Positions 16,977-24,177 of a stretch of DNA of 64,000 nt are shown one piece after another; the stretch's first letter is position 1, and every line of letters starts with the position of its first letter. The position numbers and the translations under genes were made by a program. The stretch spans positions 1 through 64,000 of the forward strand of contig JAPLPE010000017.1 in assembly GCA_026400355.1 (NCBI GenBank), in the 5' to 3' direction. The notes below the pieces were generated by a model that did no database searches, had not been told where the DNA came from, and was given only the letters and a program-made list of their open reading frames with translations. The stretch is from Rhodobacterales bacterium. GTDB taxonomy: Bacteria; Pseudomonadota; Alphaproteobacteria; Rhodobacterales; Rhodobacteraceae.

Positions 16977-17641
16977 CACGCGCTCTGCAATCGGATCGCA
17001 AGGAACCACTGAACGGCCAGGTCCGCTCTGCCGTGATCTTCCTGCATGGCTATGGGGCGAACGGAGCCGATCTGCTCGGTCTTGCTGATCCCTTGGGTGA
17101 ACACATGCCCGACACACTGTTCCTCGCCCCAGATGCTCCCGAGCGAAGCGCGGCTTCGGCCCTTGGCCTGCAATGGTTTCCGATCCCCTGGATTGACGGG
17201 TCGTCCGAAGAGATGCAGCGTCAGGGTCTGATGCGGGCAACCGAAGATCTGCAGGCCTTCATTGACGGTGTGATGGTGGATGAGGATCTGTTGCCCGAGC
17301 AGGTCATGTTGTTCGGCTTTTCGCAAGGTTCCATGATGGCCCTGCACGTGGCCCCGCGCCGCGAAGAAGCGATCGCTGGCGTGGTGGCCATCTCGGGCCG
17401 TCTGCTGGAACCCGAGGCGCTGGAAGACGAGGTCGAATGTCGTCCAGCGGTTTTGCTTGTGCATGGCGATCAGGACCAGGTCGTGCCGCCACAATCGCTG
17501 CCAGAAGCTGCGCAGGCCCTGCAGGATGCAGGCTGGACCGAGGTCTATGCCCATATCATGCGGGGCACGGGCCACGGGATTGCGCCGGACGGGCTGTCAG
17601 TCGCACTGGCCTTCATGCGGTCCCGGCTAGGGATTGAGTGA
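16973..17641 (+). CDS. Phospholipase/carboxylesterase family alpha/beta hydrolase
   Basis: A 222-residue serine hydrolase of the phospholipase/carboxylesterase (acyl-protein thioesterase-like) family. 'VIFLHGYGANGADLLGLA' carries the oxyanion region, the nucleophile Ser is in 'GFSQGSMMAL', and the acid and His are in 'VHGDQDQVVP' and 'RGTGHGI'. No signal peptide, so it is cytoplasmic; the natural ester is unknown. Its ATG overlaps the desaturase stop (ATGA), so it was once translationally coupled to it and may now be less well translated. Confidence 0.88.
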   Translation: MTRALQSDRKEPLNGQVRSAVIFLHGYGANGADLLGLADPLGEHMPDTLFLAPDAPERSAASALGLQWFPIPWIDGSSEEMQRQGLMRATEDLQAFIDGVMVDEDLLPEQVMLFGFSQGSMMALHVAPRREEAIAGVVAISGRLLEPEALEDEVECRPAVLLVHGDQDQVVPPQSLPEAAQALQDAGWTEVYAHIMRGTGHGIAPDGLSVALAFMRSRLGIE

Positions 17642-17860
17642 CTCAAGCGTTTCCTCTGTTGCGACATTTGCCGAGGATTTGTGCGTGACAGATAGGGCCG
17701 TCACCGCCGCGTCACGGAATCACCCTAACCCGAGATCAACCCAAGACGCTGGGGGCTTGTGAGCGTTCAGCCGCGATATATAGTGACCTTTGGGCAGATA
17801 TGTGGATAAATCTTCTCCGGTAGCACGGGCTGACGGAACGGAAGAATTTTGGAGGCGGGC

Positions 17861-18445
17861 ATGGAGGCAGATTTCAGGACGAGTTTCGTGCGCGATCCCG
17901 CTGCGCTGCGGCAGCATCCTGCTCTTGTCCTGAACGCTGACTATCGCCCCTTGTCATACTATCCTCTTTCCCTCTGGCCTTGGCAGGAAGCGGTGAAGGC
18001 AGCCTGGCTCGACAGGGTCGAGATCGTGGCCGAATACGACGAATGGGTCCGAAGTCCGTCGACCACGATCCGTATCCCTTCGGTGGTCGTGCTCAAGGAT
18101 TATGTGAAACCTCAGAAGCGCGTGGCATTCACGCGCTTCAATCTTTTTCTGCGGGACGAATTCTGCTGCCAGTACTGCGGCACCCGGGGCGACCTGACGT
18201 TCGACCATGTCGTCCCGCGGTCGCGCGGTGGCATCACCTCGTGGGAAAACGTGGTGGCGGCCTGTTCTCCCTGCAACCTGCGCAAGGGGTCCAAGTCCCT
18301 TCGCCAGTCTGGCCTGTCGCTGCGCCGTCCGCCCCGGCAACCGGGATCAGAGGAATTGCGCAACATGGGGCGCAAGTTCCAGCCGAACCACCTGCATGAC
18401 AGTTGGCTGGATTATCTGTATTGGGATGCCGAGCTGGAGGCCTGA
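17861..18445 (+). CDS. HNH endonuclease
   Basis: A 194-residue protein with a zinc-ribbon HNH nuclease domain: 'CQYCG' (Cys103, Cys106), 'FDHVVPRSRGG' (Asp115, His116), a conserved Asn near 130, and 'CSPCN' (Cys135, Cys138, Asn139). Widespread chromosomal relatives have no established biological role, and there is no phage or restriction context here. The ATG at 17861 has GGAGG five bases upstream and is preferred to a TTG at 17849. The 219-base upstream spacer contains an AT-rich TATATA stretch that may be its promoter. Confidence 0.88.
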   Translation: MEADFRTSFVRDPAALRQHPALVLNADYRPLSYYPLSLWPWQEAVKAAWLDRVEIVAEYDEWVRSPSTTIRIPSVVVLKDYVKPQKRVAFTRFNLFLRDEFCCQYCGTRGDLTFDHVVPRSRGGITSWENVVAACSPCNLRKGSKSLRQSGLSLRRPPRQPGSEELRNMGRKFQPNHLHDSWLDYLYWDAELEA

Positions 18446-18582
18446 AGGACGTTCGCGGCAGGGTGATGCTGCGTTGCAGCGTTCTTCGCCGGGCGCTTCT
18501 CGGATGGCTGGACTCGGGCACCTCCGGTCGCTAGAAGCGCCGTTTCAGCGCTAGCAAATGCCATTCGAGGGAGCGGTCGGTC

Positions 18583-20037
18583 ATGGTTTCTAGAGTCATT
18601 CCGGTCGATACCTTTGACCTCGTGATCTTTGGCGGTACGGGCGATCTGGCGCGACGAAAGATCCTGCCTGGGCTCTTCCGCCGTTTTCTGGCCGGGCAGA
18701 TGCCGCCCGATGCGCGGGTGGTCGGTGCGGCGCGGGCGGAACTGGATTCGGCGAGCTATCGGGACCTGATCGCCAAATCGATCGCCGAGTTCGGTGGGCC
18801 AGAAGCCAAAGATGAAGAAGGGCTCGCGGCATTTCTGACGCGGCTCGATTATGTCGCGATTGATGCCAACGGGGTCAATGGCTGGACGAAACTGGCCAAC
18901 ATGATGCATTCCGACGTGGTTCGGGCCTTCTATTTCTCGGTGGCGCCGTCATTGTTCGGTGCGCTGGCCGAACGTCTGCACCAGCACGGGATCGCCAATG
19001 CCGAAAGCCGGATCGTGGTGGAAAAGCCGTTCGGCCGCGACCTCGCCTCGGCCCATGCGCTGAACGAGACGCTGGCTGCACATTTCAACGAAGGGCAGAT
19101 ATATCGGATCGATCATTATCTGGGCAAGGAAACCGTCCAGAACCTGATGGCCGTCCGGTTCGGCAACGTGCTGTTTGAACCGCTTTGGAACAACCATTTC
19201 GTTGATCACATCCAGATCACGGTGGCCGAAACTGTGGGCGTCGGCGGGCGGGGCGGGTATTATGACAAATCAGGCGCGATGCGCGACATGGTGCAAAACC
19301 ATTTGATGCAGCTTCTTTGCCTGATTGCGATGGAACCGCCGAGCCAGTTTGACGCGAATGCGGTGCGGGATGAAAAGCTGAAGGTCATCCGCGCGCTGCA
19401 GCCGGTAGAGGCGCATCATATTGTGCGCGGGCAGTATGATTCCACGGCGACCGAAAAGAGCTATCGCGAGGATGCGGAGAACCCCCGGTCGTTCACCGAA
19501 AGCTTTGTCGCGATGAAGGTGCAAATCGCTAACTGGCGCTGGGCGGGCGTGCCGTTCTATCTGCGCACCGGCAAGAAGATGCGGGCTCGGTCGTCCGAGA
19601 TTGCGGTCGTCTTCAAGGATCTGGGCCATTCGATCTTTGAAGGGGACATTTCGCGGCACCGGAACATTCTGTCGATCCGGCTTCAGCCGAATGAGGGGAT
19701 CGACCTGCAGGTGACGATCAAGGAACCGGGGCCTGGGGGGATGCGCCTGATCGACGTGCCGCTGGACATGACCTTTGCCGATGCCTTGGGCGATCATGCG
19801 GGTGAAGTGTCGGACGCCTATGAGCGGCTGATCATGGATGTGATCCGGGGCAACCAGACGCTATTCATGCGCGGGGACGAAGTCGAGGCTGCGTGGAAGT
19901 GGGTGGACCCGATCATCGCAGGCTGGGAGGCGCGCAATGATGTGCCGAAACTTTATGACATGGGATCGAGCGGGCCGGATGACGCGCTGATGCTGATGCA
20001 TCGTGACGGGCGGCGCTGGCGCGAGATCAAGGGGTAG
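18583..20037 (+). CDS. zwf: Glucose-6-phosphate 1-dehydrogenase
   Basis: Oxidises glucose 6-phosphate to 6-phosphogluconolactone with NADP+, feeding the pentose-phosphate and Entner-Doudoroff routes. 484 residues, normal length. The nucleotide motif 'GGTGDLARRKILPGLF' is near residue 17, and the active-site signature 'RIDHYLGKE' carries the catalytic His region. It heads a zwf-pgl-pgi set on the plus strand, with an inverted repeat in the 89-base gap before pgl. Confidence 0.95.
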   Translation: MVSRVIPVDTFDLVIFGGTGDLARRKILPGLFRRFLAGQMPPDARVVGAARAELDSASYRDLIAKSIAEFGGPEAKDEEGLAAFLTRLDYVAIDANGVNGWTKLANMMHSDVVRAFYFSVAPSLFGALAERLHQHGIANAESRIVVEKPFGRDLASAHALNETLAAHFNEGQIYRIDHYLGKETVQNLMAVRFGNVLFEPLWNNHFVDHIQITVAETVGVGGRGGYYDKSGAMRDMVQNHLMQLLCLIAMEPPSQFDANAVRDEKLKVIRALQPVEAHHIVRGQYDSTATEKSYREDAENPRSFTESFVAMKVQIANWRWAGVPFYLRTGKKMRARSSEIAVVFKDLGHSIFEGDISRHRNILSIRLQPNEGIDLQVTIKEPGPGGMRLIDVPLDMTFADALGDHAGEVSDAYERLIMDVIRGNQTLFMRGDEVEAAWKWVDPIIAGWEARNDVPKLYDMGSSGPDDALMLMHRDGRRWREIKG

Positions 20038-20046
20038 TTGCCCCGC

Positions 20047-20099
20047 AGGTAGGTTTCACCCACCGGACGGAAAACGTGTAGGGTCGGTGAAACCCACCT
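20047..20099. repeat. Inverted repeat between zwf and pgl
   Basis: Arms AGGTAGGTTTCACCCA (20047-20062) and TCGGTGAAACCCACCT (20084-20099) are complementary at 14 of 16 positions, separated by 21 bases. It begins 10 bases after zwf. It could form an mRNA hairpin affecting relative zwf/pgl expression, or be a mobile palindromic repeat. Confidence 0.6.
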
Positions 20100-20126
20100 T
20101 CAACCGAACCACGAAAGGACCGGACC

Positions 20127-20798
20127 ATGGACATCATCGAATATGCCGATGCCGAGATGATGATGATGGATCTGGCCAACCGTCTTGCCGGAGAGTTGCG
20201 GCAGGCCCTGACCGGGGGTGGCAGGGCGAGCCTTGCCGTGCCAGGCGGGACAACTCCGGGGCCTGTCTTCGATTCGCTGTGTGCGGTCGATATGGACTGG
20301 GGCCGAGTCGATGTCATGCTGACCGATGAACGCTGGGTGCCCGAAGAGTCAGAGCGGTCGAATACGCGGCTCTTGCGGCAGCGTCTGCTCGTGAACCACG
20401 CGGCACGGGCCAGTTATGTGCCTCTTTATGCGTCAGCCGACGCGCCAGAAGAACGGCTGGACGGGCTGTCGCAGACGGTTGCGGCGACTCTGCCGCTGAG
20501 TGTGGTGTTGCTGGGCATGGGGGCCGATATGCATACGGCCTCGATCTTTCCCGGTGCCGACAGGCTGGCCGAGGCGCTGCATGGCGATGCGGTTCTGGTA
20601 GCAATGCGGGCGCCAGGCGCGCCCGAGCCGCGGATCACCTTGTCGGCCAAGGTTCTGCGCGGCGCGATCAGCCGCCATATCGTCATCACGGGTGCCGCCA
20701 AGCGCAAAGCGATCGAGGCCGCCCGCCATCTGAGCCCCGAAGAGGCACCGGTTGCGGCCGTTCTCAAGGGGTCAATCATTCACTGGGCAGAGAGTTGA
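20127..20798 (+). CDS. pgl: 6-phosphogluconolactonase
   Basis: Hydrolyses the lactone made by Zwf. A 223-residue protein of the NagB/SugarP-isomerase fold: 'LAVPGGTTPGPVFDSL' near residue 35, 'VDVMLTDERWVPEE' around 65-78, and 'LLGMGADMHTASIFPG'. 'GMGADMHTAS' corresponds to the family's GxDGHTAS motif with Asp-Met replacing Asp-Gly. It lies between zwf and pgi, 3 bases before pgi. Confidence 0.92.
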   Translation: MDIIEYADAEMMMMDLANRLAGELRQALTGGGRASLAVPGGTTPGPVFDSLCAVDMDWGRVDVMLTDERWVPEESERSNTRLLRQRLLVNHAARASYVPLYASADAPEERLDGLSQTVAATLPLSVVLLGMGADMHTASIFPGADRLAEALHGDAVLVAMRAPGAPEPRITLSAKVLRGAISRHIVITGAAKRKAIEAARHLSPEEAPVAAVLKGSIIHWAES

Positions 20799-20801
20799 GA
20801 C

Positions 20802-22403
20802 ATGTGGGACAAGCTGAAAGCGTATCAGGCCGGGGTCTCTCAGCGTCGGATTGCCGATCTGTTTGACGATAGCCGCGCCGCCGCGTTCTCGGTGTCGGTC
20901 GGTGACATGCTGTTTGACTATTCCAAGACGAATATCGATTCCGCTGCGCGGGACATGCTGATCGGTCTGCTCGATGCGACGGGCGTTGCGGCCAAGCGGG
21001 ATGCGATGTTTGCGGGGGTCAAGATCAACCAGACCGAAGGGCGGGCAGTGCTGCACACGGCGCTGCGCAATCTGGACGGCAGTCCGGTTTATGTCGACGG
21101 CGTTGATGTGATTCCCGGAGTGAAGGCCACGCTAGACCGTATGGCGGGCTTTGCGGCGGAAGTGCGCGAGGGGCGGTTCCGTGGACAGGGGGGCGCAATC
21201 ACCAATGTGGTCAACATAGGGATTGGCGGGTCCGACCTTGGCCCTGCCATGGCCGTAAGGGCTTTGTCGCCCTATCATGACGGGCCGCGGTGTCATTTCG
21301 TATCGAACGTAGACCCTGCCGATATCGCCGAGGTCCTTGCAGCCTGCGACCCTGCAACGACGCTGGTCATCGTTGCGTCAAAGACATTCACCACCATCGA
21401 GACGATGACCAATGCGCGAACGGCCAAGGCGTGGATGGGGCAGACGGTGACCGATCCTGCGGCGCAGTTTGCGGCCCTGTCGACAGATCCGGCCAAGACC
21501 GGTGCCTTTGGCATCGCGCCCGAGCGGGTGTTCGGTTTTGAGGATTGGGTAGGTGGCCGCTATTCCATGTGGGGGCCGATTGGTCTGTCGTTGATGATCG
21601 CCATCGGGCCGGACGCATTCCGCGCATTCCTGCGTGGCGGGCAGGCGATGGATGATCATTTCCGGGCGGCGGATTGGCACGAGAACATGCCGGCGTTGCT
21701 GGCGCTGGTGGGGCTGTGGCACAATCAGGTCTGCGGCTATGCGACACGGGCCGTGCTGCCATATGACAACCGGCTGGGACGGTTGCCGGCCTACCTTCAG
21801 CAGCTTGAGATGGAGAGCAACGGCAAGCGTGTCAGCATGGACGGGGCAGATCTGCCGTTCAACTCGGGTCCGGTGGTCTGGGGCGAGCCTGGGACGAACG
21901 GGCAGCATGCGTTTTATCAGCTGATCCATCAGGGGACGCGGGTGATCCCCTGCGAATTCTTGATCGCGGCACGGGGTCATGAGGATGCGTTGCACCATCA
22001 GCAGCAGTTGCTGATCGCCAACTGTCTGGCCCAGTCCGAGGCGCTGATGAATGGCCGTTCGCTGGCCGAGGCCACGGCGATCATGGCGAAGAAGGGTCTG
22101 ACGGGGACCGAGTTGGAGCGGCAGGCGCGACACCGGGTGTTCCCGGGGAACCGTCCGTCCGTGACGCTGGCCTATCCGGTGCTGGACCCGTTCCGGCTGG
22201 GGCAGATTATTGCGCTTTATGAACACCGGGTGTTTGTCGAGGGCGCGGTACTGGGGATAAACTCCTATGACCAGTGGGGTGTGGAACTGGGCAAGGAACT
22301 GGCCACGGCGCTTGGGCCGGTCGTGGAAGGGCGCGAATCGGCGGCGGGCAAGGATGGGTCCACGGCGCAGCTGGTGGGGTTCCTGCGGGCCAGCGGGGCC
22401 TGA
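20802..22403 (+). CDS. pgi: Glucose-6-phosphate isomerase
   Basis: Interconverts glucose 6-phosphate and fructose 6-phosphate. 533 residues with the sugar-isomerase signatures '[14 protein letters not shown]', '[14 protein letters not shown]', '[16 protein letters not shown]', '[14 protein letters not shown]' and '[15 protein letters not shown]'. Third gene of zwf-pgl-pgi; together with the glucokinase gene about 10 kb downstream it covers entry of glucose into central metabolism. Confidence 0.95.
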   Translation: MWDKLKAYQAGVSQRRIADLFDDSRAAAFSVSVGDMLFDYSKTNIDSAARDMLIGLLDATGVAAKRDAMFAGVKINQTEGRAVLHTALRNLDGSPVYVDGVDVIPGVKATLDRMAGFAAEVREGRFRGQGGAITNVVNIGIGGSDLGPAMAVRALSPYHDGPRCHFVSNVDPADIAEVLAACDPATTLVIVASKTFTTIETMTNARTAKAWMGQTVTDPAAQFAALSTDPAKTGAFGIAPERVFGFEDWVGGRYSMWGPIGLSLMIAIGPDAFRAFLRGGQAMDDHFRAADWHENMPALLALVGLWHNQVCGYATRAVLPYDNRLGRLPAYLQQLEMESNGKRVSMDGADLPFNSGPVVWGEPGTNGQHAFYQLIHQGTRVIPCEFLIAARGHEDALHHQQQLLIANCLAQSEALMNGRSLAEATAIMAKKGLTGTELERQARHRVFPGNRPSVTLAYPVLDPFRLGQIIALYEHRVFVEGAVLGINSYDQWGVELGKELATALGPVVEGRESAAGKDGSTAQLVGFLRASGA

Positions 22404-22547
22404 ATGCGCAGTTCTGGGACGTGTCTGCGGTGCCGTGGGGGTTAACGCGGTGGATTGCGCGGGGGGTGGGTGCGGAAGCGACCCCCATCAACATGTCTAA
22501 GTAACGGAATAAAATACGAAAAATGGATACGGCGAAGCGTCAGTAAG

Positions 22548-22591
22548 CTGTCGGTATTGCGTCGGTATTACGTCGGTATCGCGTCGGTATT
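22548..22591 (+). repeat. Tandem array, 4 x 11 bp (site A)
   Basis: Four contiguous units of 11 bases, consensus GCGTCGGTATT, with the first, third and fourth bases or ends varying by one or two. The 11-base period is close to one DNA helical turn, so units would present the same face to a protein. A second array of exactly the same length and unit lies at 45423-45466. Confidence 0.8.
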
Positions 22592-22673
22592 GTTGGCGCG
22601 GAAGGTTAACGTTCTGTTCATCCTGCACTTTGGGGATGAGACAACCTGTATCCGTCAGGTTAAGGAAGTGTTG

Positions 22674-22695
22674 GGGCTGCGCCGGAACGCAGCCC
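22674..22695. terminator. Hairpin between pgi and ridA
   Basis: A perfect 8-bp stem GGGCTGCG / CGCAGCCC with a CCGGAA loop, 25 bases past the ridA stop. There is only a short T stretch on the plus side (GTTTGG). It probably ends transcripts from either side of this convergent junction. Confidence 0.6.
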
Positions 22696-22720
22696 GTTTG
22701 GCGGTAAAGACCCGCCCGGA

Positions 22721-23068
22721 TCAGACTGCCGCCGTGACGATGATTTCGACCGTATAGGCCGGGGTGGCGAGTTTGGCTTCGCCGGTCCACCGGGCGGGGG
22801 TGTTGCCGGGGGCGACCCAGGCGTCCCAGACGGCGTTCATTTCGGCAAAGGTGCTGATATCGGCCAGCCAGATCTGCGCCGTCAGGAGTTTGGTCTTGTC
22901 GGTACCTGCGAGCGCGAGCAGGCGGTCGATTTCGGCCAGAACGGTCTGGGTCTGGACGGTGACGGTCGCGTTCGGTGTGCCGACCTGACCGGCAAGGTAG
23001 GCGATACCGTTATGGACGACGGCACCGCTCATTCGCGGGCCGGGTTCGATACGTTTGATTTCGGACAA
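22721..23068 (-). CDS. RidA family protein
   Basis: A 115-residue RidA/YjgF/Rid-family protein; canonical RidA hydrolyses reactive enamine/imine intermediates made by PLP enzymes. Visible are 'SGAVVHNGIAYLAGQVG' and the C-terminal 'ATPAYTVEIIVTAAV'. The Arg that marks canonical RidA (about residue 105) is not evident, so it may be one of the Rid subgroups without that activity. The start is a TTG at 23068 with AGGAG eight bases upstream; no ATG precedes the conserved region in frame. It lies just behind tRNA-Gly on the same strand. Confidence 0.82.
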   Translation of the reverse strand: MSEIKRIEPGPRMSGAVVHNGIAYLAGQVGTPNATVTVQTQTVLAEIDRLLALAGTDKTKLLTAQIWLADISTFAEMNAVWDAWVAPGNTPARWTGEAKLATPAYTVEIIVTAAV

Positions 23069-23108
23069 TTCTGGGCTCCTGCCTGGGGTTATGACATGCG
23101 GGAGCGGT

Positions 23109-23182
23109 TGGAGCGGGTAACGGGAATCGAACCCGCAACTGAAGCTTGGGAAGCTTTCGTGATACCTTTTCACCATACCCGC
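23109..23182 (-). tRNA. tRNA-Gly (CCC anticodon)
   Basis: Read on the minus strand, the 74 bases fold as a cloverleaf: acceptor GCGGGTA pairs with TACCCGC, the T arm contains GGGTTCGATTCCC, and the 3' end TCCA is encoded. The anticodon loop is TTCCCAA, giving anticodon CCC for GGG glycine codons. One mismatch closes the anticodon stem. No integrase or attachment-site duplication is visible next to it. Confidence 0.93.
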
Positions 23183-23257
23183 TTGGGTGGGGCTCAGGTA
23201 GCCGCAGAGGCGGACAGCGTCAAGGCGATTTCGATGACCTTGACGCTGCCCGAAAGG

Positions 23258-23548
23258 TCAGCCGGCGAGGATGCGGGCCTTCTGTTCGGCGAATTCGGCT
23301 TCGCTGAGGATCCCTGCCTGATGCAGTTCTGCAATCTGCTTGAGGCGGGCGATACCTTCTTCGCCGAGGCCGCCCGCGGGGGCGGGGGACGGCGGCGCTG
23401 CCATTGCAGCAGCGGGCTGGGGTGCGGCAGCGGCGGGGCCGCGCGGTTTGGTCATGGCGTTGGCGGTGCCGACGACGACGGCGGTCTTGCCTGCGGTGCG
23501 GGCGGCAGAGCCGATGAGGCTCGGGCGGCCGGAACGGGAACTGAACAA
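23258..23548 (-). CDS. SHOCT-domain protein
   Basis: A 96-residue protein: an N-terminal region with a Gly/Ala segment, an Ala/Pro-rich linker (about 40-60) and a C-terminal SHOCT motif 'IARLKQIAELHQAGILSEAEFAEQKARIL'-type, of which the key part is 'LHQAGILSEAEFAEQKA'. SHOCT segments are short oligomerisation motifs of unknown role. The TTG at 23548 is chosen because AGGAGA lies seven bases upstream. It follows the DUF6325 gene by 23 bases and is probably in the same operon. Confidence 0.75.
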   Translation of the reverse strand: MFSSRSGRPSLIGSAARTAGKTAVVVGTANAMTKPRGPAAAAPQPAAAMAAPPSPAPAGGLGEEGIARLKQIAELHQAGILSEAEFAEQKARILAG

Positions 23549-23571
23549 GTGGATTTCTCCTGTCGAAGGGG

Positions 23572-24018
23572 TCAATGGGATGTGATCGCGGCCTCGATCA
23601 GGGTGGCGCGGGCGGCATCGACGACATCGCCGGGGATGCGATGGGAGGCCAGCAGCGTGCCGCCTGCATTGCGAACGGCAGTGGCGAATTCGGTGGCCCA
23701 GAGGTGTTCGACCAGAAACACCGCCTCGGTCGTGCCGGGTTCGAGATCATCGGCGATGTCGTTCAGGTCCGCCTCGGACAAGAGGCCCGTCACGTCGCCG
23801 GTCAGGATCGCCATCGCAGAGGCGACTTCGACCGAAAGCTCCTGCATTTCAAGGATATGGGCGGTGCCATCCGCATCCTTGACCACAACGGCAAGGTCGA
23901 TGATGCGCACGATACCGCGATCGACAAGATCGCCAAGGGCAGTTGCGATTTCGCCGGTGAAGTTGTTGCCGTCAAATCCGATGACGATCAGTTCGATGGG
24001 GCCGAAGCTGCGGTCCAT
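23572..24018 (-). CDS. DUF6325 family protein
   Basis: A 148-residue acidic protein beginning 'RSFGPIELIVIGFDGNNF' and containing 'DLVDRGIVRIIDLAVVVKD'. I recognise this as the DUF6325 (DUF1269-related) pattern often seen beside SHOCT genes in actinobacteria and some proteobacteria. No catalytic motif or membrane segment is visible. A GAGGAGAG ribosome-binding site stands upstream of the ATG. Function unknown; the pairing with the SHOCT gene is the main clue. Confidence 0.72.
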   Translation of the reverse strand: MDRSFGPIELIVIGFDGNNFTGEIATALGDLVDRGIVRIIDLAVVVKDADGTAHILEMQELSVEVASAMAILTGDVTGLLSEADLNDIADDLEPGTTEAVFLVEHLWATEFATAVRNAGGTLLASHRIPGDVVDAARATLIEAAITSH

Positions 24019-24107
24019 GTGTCTCTCTCCTCGTTACTCCACGATAGTCTAGCATGGCTTTGCAACGAATTCGCGGCAAGCGGTAAAGCAGTCTTTTTGG
24101 GGGTAAG

Positions 24108-24172
24108 TGGGGAGGGGGCGCTGCACCCGCCGTTCTGCGGCCCCCACGGCATATCTGGAACCAAGAGAAGGC
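24108..24172 (+). repeat. Dispersed GC-rich intergenic repeat, copy 2
   Basis: Same layout as copy 1: GGGGAGGGGGCGCTGC, a GC-rich middle, a C run, the degenerate core CCCCACGGCATATCTGG and an A/G tail. It lies immediately beyond the stop of the RamA-like gene and is the most diverged copy. Confidence 0.6.
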
Positions 24173-24177
24173 CAATG

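Larger units (their letters stand above)
22404..22720. other. Convergent intergenic region with tandem array
   Basis: About 317 bases between the 3' ends of pgi and ridA, with no gene. It holds an AT-rich stretch (22500-22535), a 4 x 11-bp array, GTTAAC at 22605-22610, TTAAGGAAG at 22660-22668, and a hairpin next to ridA. The same order of parts recurs between chaA and cls near 45.4-45.5 kb. Confidence 0.6.

Noticed and set aside
22548-22591. CRISPR array
   Set aside because: Units are 11 bases with no spacers and no cas genes are nearby; it is a simple tandem repeat.
23109-23182. Integration site for a mobile element at tRNA-Gly
   Set aside because: No integrase, no duplicated tRNA end and no change in gene character on either side.
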